A stretch of 13,142 nucleotides of DNA. Source: Mariprofundus sp. (GTDB taxonomy: Bacteria; Pseudomonadota; Zetaproteobacteria; Mariprofundales; Mariprofundaceae). Below the pieces are notes generated by a model. The model was not told the origin of the DNA. It ran no database searches and saw only the letters and a program-made list of their open reading frames with translations. How positions within the stretch are numbered: the stretch's first letter is position 1; each line of letters opens with the position of its first letter. Positions 1 to 7,168 of the stretch are shown one piece after another. The translations under genes and the position numbers were made by a program. Location of the stretch: the NCBI GenBank assembly GCA_030951095.1, contig JAUZQI010000099.1:1-13142 (forward strand). The letters run 5' to 3'.

Positions 1-405
1 GATCCGGTTAATTATGGTGGCATAACCGCTGGTCTGGTTCCAGCTAAAAACCTTCTGATGTTCAAACAGCTCGGCGATCTGGTGGTTCCCAATACTGCCA
101 CCGATGCTCTGGCTGCGGCCTTTGGCATGAAACAGGTTGCCGCATCGCCAGCTGCTGCGATATGGCCACTGGGTGTGGTTCCATCCCCATTCATGGGCAA
201 CGGTTTTACTTTCTTCACCAATGGTACGCATTCATCATTCCTGAAACCTGATCCACCGGCACCAAGTCTTGTCGGACTGGATGTGATTACTGAAATGCAG
301 ACCGAAACTGCAACTTATCTGGGCAGCGCTTTGATAGGGCCTGCAACTGTCGTGATTAGTGGCGCTACCGCCAGTGCTGCGGCCATTACGACAATCATGC
401 AATGA
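1..405 (+). CDS. C-terminal part of a VolA / Pla-1-cef type extracellular lipase (5' end outside window)
   Basis: The frame is open from base 1 to the TGA at 403-405, so this is the last 134 residues of a longer protein whose start lies upstream of the window. Seen: a GDLVVPN stretch (Asp at visible residue 26) and a later NGTHSSFL stretch (His at 77), with the spacing expected of the acid and histidine of an alpha/beta-hydrolase triad; the nucleophile Ser would be upstream. Known: surface lysophospholipases such as VolA of Vibrio are encoded beside fadL and release fatty acids that FadL imports. The stop lies 14 bp before the fadL start, so the two are almost certainly co-transcribed. The lipase family is inferred from the two motifs and the fadL neighbour; another secreted alpha/beta hydrolase is possible. 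Any signal peptide or lipobox would be in the missing part. Confidence 0.75.
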   Translation, partial: DPVNYGGITAGLVPAKNLLMFKQLGDLVVPNTATDALAAAFGMKQVAASPAAAIWPLGVVPSPFMGNGFTFFTNGTHSSFLKPDPPAPSLVGLDVITEMQTETATYLGSALIGPATVVISGATASAAAITTIMQ

Positions 406-419
406 GGGGGGAGATGAAT

Positions 420-1673
420 ATGCGTAGATTTACTTTATTCACAGCATCAGCGCTGATGGGGCTGATGAGTTTGCAAGCCCATGCCAGTGGATTCCAGATT
501 GGTGAGCAGGGGGCCAGGGCGATGGGTATGGGCAATGCGTTTACCGCAGTTGCCGATGATCCCTCCGCCCAGTGGTTTAATCCGGCCGGGTCGGCATTTC
601 AGCCGGGTACTCAGATTATGGCAGGAGGCGAGATCATCATTGTTCCGAGTAGTGATTTCACCACCAATGCACTGAATCCGGCTCATCCGGCCACGACATC
701 ATCAAACAGTAAGGTGATAGGCATCCCACATTTTTATGTCAGCCACGGCTTTGAAAACAGTCCAATTACGATAGGTATGGGTATCAATGCACCCTTTGGT
801 CTGGAAACGGACTGGCCTGGAAATTCGCCGTTTGCGACATCCAATACCTTTTCACAACTCAAAACGATTAATTTCAATCCCAACATTACATGGAGAATCA
901 ATGATAACCTCGCCATTGCAGCAGGATTTGACTACGTTTTTCTGGATAAGGTGAGGCTGAATAATTCGGCCCAACTACTGGAAGGTGATGGTGATGGCTG
1001 GGGTGGTAATGTGGCTCTGATGTATCGTAATGATCAGTTCCGTTTTGGCGTATCATATCGCAGTCGCGTCAGCCTGGATATTAATAATGGAACGGTGATT
1101 GGTGGTGCCGCTTTGGCCAGGCTGGGTGCGCCATTTGCAGTAGGCGCGGTTGGAACGGCCAGCACCAAGGTTGTATTGCCGGATCAAGTGAATGTTGGCC
1201 TGGCTTATTCCCCCAACGAGGACTGGATTTTCTCACTGGATGTCGATTGGGTGAACTGGGCAACATTCGATAATCTGGATTTTCATTATGCACCTTCAGT
1301 TGTGGCGACTGCGTTAACCGGAGGTACGAATTTTCGTACTCTACCGGAAAATTGGAGCGCCCAGGTTGCAATACGTGCAGGAGCACAATGGCAATTTTCT
1401 CCTGATATTAGTTTGCGGGGTGGCTATACCTTTGATCCGACACCTGTCGATGATCGATTCTTTACCCCCGGCATTCCTGACCGCGACAGGCATTTATTTA
1501 CGGTCGGTGCCGGTTATAACGTCAGCCAGGCACTGACACTCGATATGGCTTATATGTTTGTTTATTTCGTTGATCGGGATCAAACGGCATCGACAGGTAC
1601 GAATGCAGTGCGCAATGGTAATTATTCAGGCACTGCTCATATCGTTGCCGGGTCGCTGGTTTATCGGTTTTAG
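420..1673 (+). CDS. fadL: FadL-family outer-membrane long-chain fatty acid transporter
   Basis: Predicted 417-residue outer-membrane beta-barrel that takes up long-chain fatty acids or other hydrophobic compounds. The start at 420 is chosen over in-frame ATGs at 402 and 414 because a GGGGAG ribosome site ends at 413, 6 nt before 420 but abutting 414. Seen: a signal peptide of about 22 residues ending AHA before SGFQIGEQ, which matches the mature FadL start; an ADDPSAQWFNPAG segment corresponding to the conserved NPA of the N-terminal hatch; many alternating aromatic strands; and a C-terminal ...LVYRF, with the terminal Phe recognised by the BAM machinery. Length is slightly below the usual 420-450. 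It follows the lipase gene by 14 bp and is closed by a strong terminator. The family is secure; the substrate is not, since aromatic-hydrocarbon transporters share this fold, but the neighbouring lipase and fadE favour fatty acids. Confidence 0.93.
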   Translation: MRRFTLFTASALMGLMSLQAHASGFQIGEQGARAMGMGNAFTAVADDPSAQWFNPAGSAFQPGTQIMAGGEIIIVPSSDFTTNALNPAHPATTSSNSKVIGIPHFYVSHGFENSPITIGMGINAPFGLETDWPGNSPFATSNTFSQLKTINFNPNITWRINDNLAIAAGFDYVFLDKVRLNNSAQLLEGDGDGWGGNVALMYRNDQFRFGVSYRSRVSLDINNGTVIGGAALARLGAPFAVGAVGTASTKVVLPDQVNVGLAYSPNEDWIFSLDVDWVNWATFDNLDFHYAPSVVATALTGGTNFRTLPENWSAQVAIRAGAQWQFSPDISLRGGYTFDPTPVDDRFFTPGIPDRDRHLFTVGAGYNVSQALTLDMAYMFVYFVDRDQTASTGTNAVRNGNYSGTAHIVAGSLVYRF

Positions 1674-1729
1674 CTTGTGCGGATACATGAAGAGTATTTT
1701 TTACCATCATGAACTCTTCTGAATGATGA

Positions 1730-1755
1730 AAAGAGGCTCTTTGGAGCCTCTTTTT
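1730..1755 (+). terminator. Rho-independent terminator after fadL
   Basis: A perfect 7-bp GC-rich stem (GAGGCTC at 1733-1739, GAGCCTC at 1744-1750) with a 4-nt loop is extended by AAA/TTT pairs and followed by a T run. It lies about 57 bp after the fadL stop and separates the lipase-fadL unit from fadE. Confidence 0.9.
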
Positions 1756-1756
1756 G

Positions 1757-1786
1757 TTGGTTTGATGAAAGATAAACAGCTATACT
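1757..1786 (+). promoter_or_regulatory. Candidate promoter of fadE
   Basis: A good -10 hexamer TATACT (1781-1786) lies 18 bp after TTGGTT (1757-1762), a weak -35. It directly follows the fadL terminator and is about 31 bp before the fadE start, so fadE probably has its own promoter. No FadR-type operator of the E. coli kind was recognised. Confidence 0.45.
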
Positions 1787-1817
1787 GAGGACAAAACAGG
1801 TATTGATGGAGGTTGCT

Positions 1818-4235
1818 ATGTTCTGGATTCTGTTGCTCATTGTTGTGTTTGGACTGTTGTTTCTGCTGACTCGAGGCGGTATTGGATTGCAGGCATGGCT
1901 TGGAATATTGGCGATGGCCGATGTGGTGTTGATGGTTGCCGGCATGAGTGGATGGATTGGTTTTGTGCTGTTGCTGATGATTGCCGCAGCCTTTGTCTTT
2001 TTTGCGGTGGATGATATTCGCAAGAAATGGGTGACTGCACCGGTTAAAAACCTCATAGAGAAATCACTGCCGCCGATGTCCGATACAGAAAAAGCAGCCA
2101 TTGAGGCAGGAACCGTGTGGTGGGATGCGGAGCTGTTTCAGGGGAATCCGGACTGGGATGTACTCCTGAAAACTAAAGTTCCGAAATTAACAGAAGAGGA
2201 ACAGGCGTTTGTCGATGGTCCGACCGAGGTGCTTTGTGGCATGCTGGATGACTGGCAGATCAATCATGAATTGCGTGATCTACCGCAGTCGGTCTGGGAT
2301 TTTATCAAACAGAATGGCTTTTTCGCCATGATTATTCCGAAATTTTATGGGGGACTGGAATTTTCTGCCTACGCGCATTCGTGCGTGATTCAGAAAATTG
2401 CCAGTCGTAGTTCAGCTGCTGCGGTCACCGTGATGGTACCCAATTCATTGGGCCCGGCAGAGTTGTTGATTGCTTACGGTACGGAAGAGCAAAAGGCTTA
2501 TTACCTGCCGCGTTTGGCCAGTGGCAAGGAGGTGCCCTGTTTCGCTTTAACCGCTCCGTCGGCAGGTTCAGATGCGGGGGCGATTCCGGATACAGGAATT
2601 GTGTGCAAGGCTGAGTTCGAGGGTAAGGAGGCGCTTGGTCTGCTGTTGAATTGGGAAAAACGTTATATCACGCTTGGTCCGGTGGCTACGGTGCTTGGGC
2701 TGGCATTTCATGTCTACGACCCTGAACATTTACTGGGTGAAAAAGATGATCTTGGTATCACCTGCGCCTTGATTCCGGTCGGGATACCCGGGGTGGACAT
2801 TGGGCGAAGGCATGACCCGTTGAATATCGCTTTCCAGAACGGCCCCAATTCAGGCAAGGATGTGTTTATTCCGATGGATCGGGTGATCGGAGGGCAGGAT
2901 ATGATCGGCAAGGGCTGGCGTATGCTGGTCGAACGGTTATCGATCGGGCGCGGCATTTCACTGCCATCGCTGAGTGCTGCGGCAGGTAAAATGGCCTGCG
3001 ATACGACCGGTGCTTATGCGCGTTTGCGCAAGCAGTTTAAAACCTCCATTGGTCGTTTTGAAGGCGTGGAAGAAGCATTGGCTCGCATCGGCGGTTTGAC
3101 TTATATGGTAGATGCGGGCGTACGGCTGACGACTTCAGCGCTGGATGCCGGTGAAAAGCCGGCTGTGGTGACGGCGATTGCCAAGCGCTATCTCACTGAA
3201 TCCATGCGGCAGGTCATCAATGATGCCATGGATGTGCATGGTGGTCGGGGGATATGCATGGGGCCGTCGAATTATCTCGGGCGTACTTATCAATCTATTC
3301 CAGTGGCGATTACAGTGGAAGGTGCCAATATCCTGACCCGCAGCATGATGGTGTTCGGACAAGGGGCGATGCGGTGCCACCCATACCTGCAGGAGGAGAT
3401 TGAAGCAGCTTCCATAGACGGAGAAGAGGGTGTGAATCGCTTCGACAAGGCGCTGATGTCACATCTTGCCTATACCATCGCCAATGCGGCACGGGCTGTG
3501 CTTTATGGCGTTTCAGGAGGCTGGTTGGCTCCATCTCCGGTGGCAGGTGTGACAGCACGGTATTATAAGCAGATCGCCCGTTTTAGTGCAGCTACCTCGG
3601 CCATGGCTGATCTGGCTTTACTGGTTCTGGGGGGCAGCTTAAAACGCAAGGAATCGATTTCAGGGCGGTTTGCTGATGCACTGGCCTATCTGTATCTCTG
3701 CTCGGCTGTGTTGAAACGTTTTGAAGATGATGGACGCCCGAAAGCGGATTTACCATTGGTACACTGGGCTTGCCAGTTCTGTCTATATCAGGTGCAACAG
3801 GCACTGGATGGCGTGATCAGGAATTTCCCTGTTCGCCCGGTGGCCTGGAAGATGCGGGTCTGGGCTTTTCCTTTGGGACGTCGGTTACATTTGCCCGGGG
3901 ATCATTTGACACATCAGGTGGCCAGCATGCTGATTGAGCCCTCTGCTTCACGCGATCGCTTGATTGCAGGGATTTACGCACCGGATTCCGAGGATGATTT
4001 AACCGGTCGATTGCACCATGCCATGACCATGAGCATCCGCGCAGAACCTGTTGAACGCAAACTGCGCAACAACGGTAAAATACACGGGCCGGATCAATCT
4101 TATGATGTTTGGATAGAGAACCTGGTAAACGAACATGCATTAAGCAGGGAAGAAGCCGATCTTCTGAAAGCTACGCGATCAGCCGTAAGAGCTGCGATTA
4201 TGGTAGATGATTTTTCAGTCGATGAGTGGGGCTGA
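1818..4235 (+). CDS. fadE: Membrane-associated acyl-CoA dehydrogenase FadE
   Basis: FAD-dependent enzyme that oxidises acyl-CoA to trans-2-enoyl-CoA, the first step of beta-oxidation. The predicted 805 residues match the usual FadE length (E. coli about 814). The start at 1818 has GGAGG at 1808-1812 with a 5-nt spacer; upstream in-frame TTG (1803) and ATG (1806) lie in front of or within that site. Seen: hydrophobic N-terminal helices (about residues 2-17 and 23-66) that anchor the protein; the hallmark WWDAELFQGNPDW; PNSLGPAELL near 208; CFALTAPSAGSDAGAIPDTG near 241-260; IGRRHDPLN; GRGISLPS; and ITVEGANILTRSMMVFGQGA, followed by the C-terminal FadE-specific domain containing LGGSLKRKESISGR. 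Each reads closely on E. coli FadE. The gene stands alone with its own promoter and ends convergent with bamD. The 137 bp between the two hold no clear terminator hairpin. Confidence 0.97.
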   Translation: MFWILLLIVVFGLLFLLTRGGIGLQAWLGILAMADVVLMVAGMSGWIGFVLLLMIAAAFVFFAVDDIRKKWVTAPVKNLIEKSLPPMSDTEKAAIEAGTVWWDAELFQGNPDWDVLLKTKVPKLTEEEQAFVDGPTEVLCGMLDDWQINHELRDLPQSVWDFIKQNGFFAMIIPKFYGGLEFSAYAHSCVIQKIASRSSAAAVTVMVPNSLGPAELLIAYGTEEQKAYYLPRLASGKEVPCFALTAPSAGSDAGAIPDTGIVCKAEFEGKEALGLLLNWEKRYITLGPVATVLGLAFHVYDPEHLLGEKDDLGITCALIPVGIPGVDIGRRHDPLNIAFQNGPNSGKDVFIPMDRVIGGQDMIGKGWRMLVERLSIGRGISLPSLSAAAGKMACDTTGAYARLRKQFKTSIGRFEGVEEALARIGGLTYMVDAGVRLTTSALDAGEKPAVVTAIAKRYLTESMRQVINDAMDVHGGRGICMGPSNYLGRTYQSIPVAITVEGANILTRSMMVFGQGAMRCHPYLQEEIEAASIDGEEGVNRFDKALMSHLAYTIANAARAVLYGVSGGWLAPSPVAGVTARYYKQIARFSAATSAMADLALLVLGGSLKRKESISGRFADALAYLYLCSAVLKRFEDDGRPKADLPLVHWACQFCLYQVQQALDGVIRNFPVRPVAWKMRVWAFPLGRRLHLPGDHLTHQVASMLIEPSASRDRLIAGIYAPDSEDDLTGRLHHAMTMSIRAEPVERKLRNNGKIHGPDQSYDVWIENLVNEHALSREEADLLKATRSAVRAAIMVDDFSVDEWG

Positions 4236-4372
4236 TCGGGTCAAAAAACTTACTGGCTCGGCGCACTCGTACATCTGCGGCATTCCATTACTGCAGGTAC
4301 AAAGTTGTGCAGAGAAAATTTTGCTATGGGGAGGCGCTGATTTATTGCATCCAGCAAGAATGCAGTGAAATA

Positions 4373-5110
4373 TCAGAGATATCGTTTGGCTTTTGAACTC
4401 CATGAGCTGTTCGGGTAATTATGCCGGAGCAATAAGGCAATTTGATGAGCATCCGTTGCCAGTCCCATTTTGGCATAGGATGCAGCAAGATAATACAATG
4501 ACTCCTCAATGGAGGGTGTTGTCTGGTATAAACGAACTACACCCTGGAAACGATTGGCGGCAGCTACGAAATGATCTTTATCATAATAAAATTTACCAAC
4601 TGTCAATTCGTGTTTGGCCAGTGAATTGTACAGCAATTGCAAGCGGCTTTTACCGTCTTTGGCATAGGCGCTTTCGGGATGCTCATTAAGCAGTCGTTTG
4701 AAGGCGTCGATAGCCAACTGGTTCATGCTTGCATCCTTTTCAGCTGATGAACGTTGCTTGTAATAGCTCATCGCCAACATGTATTTGGCATAGTCCACAT
4801 TTGTATGGCGTGGATGGCTTTCAATAAAACGCTTACTTAGCGTTTCAGACAGAATATATTGAGTATCTTTGTAGGCCGCAAAAATACGCAGCAGATCAGC
4901 CTGGGTAGCGTAGCGGCTATAAGGATATTTGGTGCTGAATTTTTCCAAATCCATGGCTACGATACCATAACTGCCTTTCTTCATGAGAAGTTTAGCTTCC
5001 TCATACTTTTGCTGGGCACCACTCTTGTATTGTTTGTCATTGCTAGCGCAGCCATTCATCAGGGCGATAGCGAGAAGGGCCAGGATCAATTTGGAAAGGT
5101 TCAGGTTCAT
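4373..5110 (-). CDS. bamD: Outer-membrane assembly lipoprotein BamD
   Basis: TPR lipoprotein of the BAM complex that with BamA inserts beta-barrel proteins into the outer membrane. The predicted 245 residues match the family (E. coli 245). Seen: a lipoprotein signal ending ALMNGC with lipidated Cys21 (the -3 position is Met rather than the usual Leu); an AQQKYEEAKLLMKKGSYGIVAMDLE first TPR; the family signature FIESHPRHTNVDYAKYMLAMSYY; then KSRLQLLYNSLAKHELTVGKFYY and a final helix pair. The ATG at 5110 lies 9 nt after the pgeF stop, with only weak Shine-Dalgarno complementarity, so it is probably translated as the last gene of rluD-pgeF-bamD. In E. coli bamD instead diverges from rluD-pgeF, so the gene set is conserved but the orientation differs. 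Confidence 0.93.
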   Translation of the reverse strand: MNLNLSKLILALLAIALMNGCASNDKQYKSGAQQKYEEAKLLMKKGSYGIVAMDLEKFSTKYPYSRYATQADLLRIFAAYKDTQYILSETLSKRFIESHPRHTNVDYAKYMLAMSYYKQRSSAEKDASMNQLAIDAFKRLLNEHPESAYAKDGKSRLQLLYNSLAKHELTVGKFYYDKDHFVAAANRFQGVVRLYQTTPSIEESLYYLAASYAKMGLATDAHQIALLLRHNYPNSSWSSKAKRYL

Positions 5111-5119
5111 CGGCGAAGC

Positions 5120-5884
5120 TTACGTGCTGGGTGGGGTGGCGACAATGGCAAGGTGACGACCAGAGTTTTTGCCATCACGTCTAAAGGAGAAAAAACGTTC
5201 AGGGTCACATGCCGTACAGGCTCTGATTGTTTCAATATGAACGCCGGTTATACCGGACTCGATCAGTTGTAGCCGGTTAATCTCCTGCAGATCAGCGTGG
5301 ATCTCCGGTGTGTGAAAAATACAGTTTGCTGCGCCTGCCGTGCTTTCCTTCAGGGCAGTGGCTGTTTCATTATCAATGGCGAAACAGCAGGGGCCTATAC
5401 AGGGGCCAAGTGAGGCCAACAGGTTTTTCCGTTTTGCGCCATATTCAAGCATGGATTGGATCGCGTGTTTGACGATGCCAGCGACTGTACCGCGCCAGCC
5501 GGCGTGCACGGCTGCAATCATTCCTGTTTTTGGATCAGCCAGCAGGACAGGCAGGCAATCTGCCACGCGTACGGCGATTGCTGTATTGGGCTGATTGCTC
5601 ATTAAAATATCTGCATGCTGTTGATGCATGTGCCCCTGTCCGCTACACCATAGCCGATCTGTTTGGTGAACCTGAATGGCCTGATGTGGTATGGATGGCA
5701 GTGCAGCAGCTATGATTAGTCGATGCAGGTTATGTTCGATATTGTTATCCGAATCTCCAAGCCCGCTACCAAAATTCTGTTTATCAAATGGAGCAGGACT
5801 GATGCCGCCATGCCGCAGCGTAAAAATTCCATTAAAGCCATGGTTGGACAGTATTTTCGAGTGTATAAAAGCGGGGTCAGCCAT
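5120..5884 (-). CDS. pgeF: Peptidoglycan editing factor / YfiH-family (laccase-domain) protein
   Basis: Predicted 254-residue member of the YfiH/DUF152 family. In E. coli PgeF corrects misincorporated L-Ser in the UDP-MurNAc peptide precursor; other relatives act as purine nucleoside phosphorylases or adenosine deaminases, so substrate assignment stays open. Seen: the metal-site residues His73 (QVHQTD), Cys110 (RVADCLPVLL) and His127 (AAVHAGWRG), the GPCIGPCCF segment, and the C-terminal FFSFRRDGKNSGRH signature. All are intact, so the enzyme should be active. The start at 5884 gives an 8-nt overlap with the rluD stop (ATGGCTGA), indicating translational coupling; the stop is 9 nt before bamD. 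The rluD-pgeF pairing is the E. coli arrangement and supports the assignment. Confidence 0.93.
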   Translation of the reverse strand: MADPAFIHSKILSNHGFNGIFTLRHGGISPAPFDKQNFGSGLGDSDNNIEHNLHRLIIAAALPSIPHQAIQVHQTDRLWCSGQGHMHQQHADILMSNQPNTAIAVRVADCLPVLLADPKTGMIAAVHAGWRGTVAGIVKHAIQSMLEYGAKRKNLLASLGPCIGPCCFAIDNETATALKESTAGAANCIFHTPEIHADLQEINRLQLIESGITGVHIETIRACTACDPERFFSFRRDGKNSGRHLAIVATPPST

Positions 5885-6851
5885 AATTTTCAGTCAGTGC
5901 ATTGGTGAGTCGCTTTAAATCATCCGGCAGGGGAGCCTTGAAACTAAGGAGCTGACCGCTGAGCGGGTGTGAAAATTCCAGTAGTTGCGCATGAAGAGCC
6001 TGATGATTGAGGGAACGAATGGCTGTTCGTGTTGGTTCTGGGATATCCATGGCGGGGTTGTAGCTGCGGGCATAGACCGGGTCTCCGAGAATGGGCAGTT
6101 TTTCATAAGACAGGTGTACGCGAATCTGGTGTGTGCGACCAGTATGCAAGCGCAAACGTAACCGACTGAATGGGCCGAACGACTGTTCGACCTCGGCATC
6201 TGTAATTGCGTCGCGCCCATTTTCATTCACTGCCATTTTCTGACGATGTTGCGGATGGCGGCCAATGGGCAGTTCGATGCGCTTTTTATGCCAGCGAGGA
6301 TTGCCTCTGCACCATGCGATGTATTGGCGGTTCAGGTCATGCTTTGCAAACATCTCGGTGAGTTGACGATGGGCGATTTCACTTTTGGCGATCACAAGAC
6401 TGCCGGACGTACCTTTATCCAGACTGTGAACGATGCCGGGTCGTTGCATGCCATTGATGCCGGGCAGTGATTCACAGTGGTGCAGCAGTGCATGTACCAG
6501 TGTGCCATGATCATGGCCATGGGCCGGATGCACTACCATGCCTGCTGGTTTATTCAGCACAATCAGGTGCTCATCTTCAAACAGAATATCGAGCGGGATA
6601 TCTTCTGCCTCGAGCTTGAGTGGTACCAGGGCCGGAATATTCAACAGATAGGTTTCATTTTCTCTGACGCGTAACGAGGCCTGTCTCATGATTTTGCCCG
6701 CCATGTTTTGAACATTTTCATTTTTCAGCAACTGCTGAATATGATTTCGGCTCAGGCCACTGAGTTTGGTCAATGCAGCATCGAGGCGTTGGCCATCCTG
6801 AGTTTCATCAATTGTGAAACGCAGTTGTTCATTGTATGCCGATTCGTTCAC
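5877..6851 (-). CDS. rluD: 23S rRNA pseudouridine synthase RluD with an altered catalytic motif
   Basis: RluA-family pseudouridine synthase; RluD makes the pseudouridines of 23S helix 69. The chosen GTG start at 6851 gives 324 residues (E. coli 326) and begins just before the S4-like domain (RFTIDETQDGQRLD). The frame stays open to an ATG at 7013, but that extra 54-residue Cys-rich stretch has no family counterpart. Seen: S4 domain about residues 10-70; LDILFEDEHLIVLNKPAGMVVHP (motif I); motif II RPGIVHSLDKGTSGS with catalytic Asp145; motif III LRLRLHTGRTHQIRVHL. Motif II is normally HRLD; here Arg is Ser (codon at 6423-6425), and the usual hydrophobic residue after TSG is also Ser (6399-6401). 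The stop overlaps pgeF by 8 nt. The order rluD-pgeF supports RluD over other RluA members. The start codon is the least certain point. Confidence 0.88.
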   Translation of the reverse strand: MNESAYNEQLRFTIDETQDGQRLDAALTKLSGLSRNHIQQLLKNENVQNMAGKIMRQASLRVRENETYLLNIPALVPLKLEAEDIPLDILFEDEHLIVLNKPAGMVVHPAHGHDHGTLVHALLHHCESLPGINGMQRPGIVHSLDKGTSGSLVIAKSEIAHRQLTEMFAKHDLNRQYIAWCRGNPRWHKKRIELPIGRHPQHRQKMAVNENGRDAITDAEVEQSFGPFSRLRLRLHTGRTHQIRVHLSYEKLPILGDPVYARSYNPAMDIPEPTRTAIRSLNHQALHAQLLEFSHPLSGQLLSFKAPLPDDLKRLTNALTENYG

Positions 6852-7123
6852 CAGGATCTGGTTACACTTATTCTGGCTGTAGCGATATAGCCATTTTTGT
6901 TGCGTTTCAAGGCATTTTGAGCGAAGTGTGCTGAATGCACATAAGCGAGAAACAACGTTGCAGCCGTGCATTGTGGCATATCCCGCAGGGCTGTGACCGA
7001 AGGAAATATCCATGGTGCGCCCCAGCCTAGTTCAAAAAAATCGAGGCCATTCAGCGTTGCCTGTCGTTTATTTGGAATAACCAACAACGCTCCTTGCATC
7101 TTGACTGGCCCAGATTGTTCCAA
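6848..7123 (-). CDS. Doubtful small ORF between rne and rluD
   Basis: This 91-codon frame (TTG at 7123; an ATG at 7099 would give 83) lies between rne and rluD. I do not recognise the product. The frame is actually open from the rne TAG at 7169-7171, in phase with rne, to the TGA at 6848-6850, 107 codons in all. That TGA overlaps the proposed rluD GTG (GTGA), as in coupled genes. Against it: no good Shine-Dalgarno site, no conserved domain visible, and the rluD frame is also open over part of the stretch. Without it, 6852-7168 (317 bp) is a gene-free spacer or rluD leader in which I see no terminator and only weak promoter-like sequence. Confidence 0.22.
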   Translation of the reverse strand: MEQSGPVKMQGALLVIPNKRQATLNGLDFFELGWGAPWIFPSVTALRDMPQCTAATLFLAYVHSAHFAQNALKRNKNGYIATARISVTRSW

Positions 7124-7168
7124 AAACCGGGGCAGCAGCGCTTCAATCAGAATAAACGTGAACAGGCC

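Noticed and set aside
1782-1803. Operator-like inverted repeat ATACTG/CAGGTAT before fadE
   Set aside because: The arms are imperfect by one base and it matches no known FadR or PsrA site that I can recall; may be chance.
4859-5272. 137-codon plus-strand ORF across bamD/pgeF
   Set aside because: It is the antisense shadow of two well-supported genes and shows no protein family features.
6852-7013. Extended rluD start at ATG 7013
   Set aside because: The extra 54 residues are Cys-rich, unlike any RluD N-terminus, while GTG at 6851 gives the family length.
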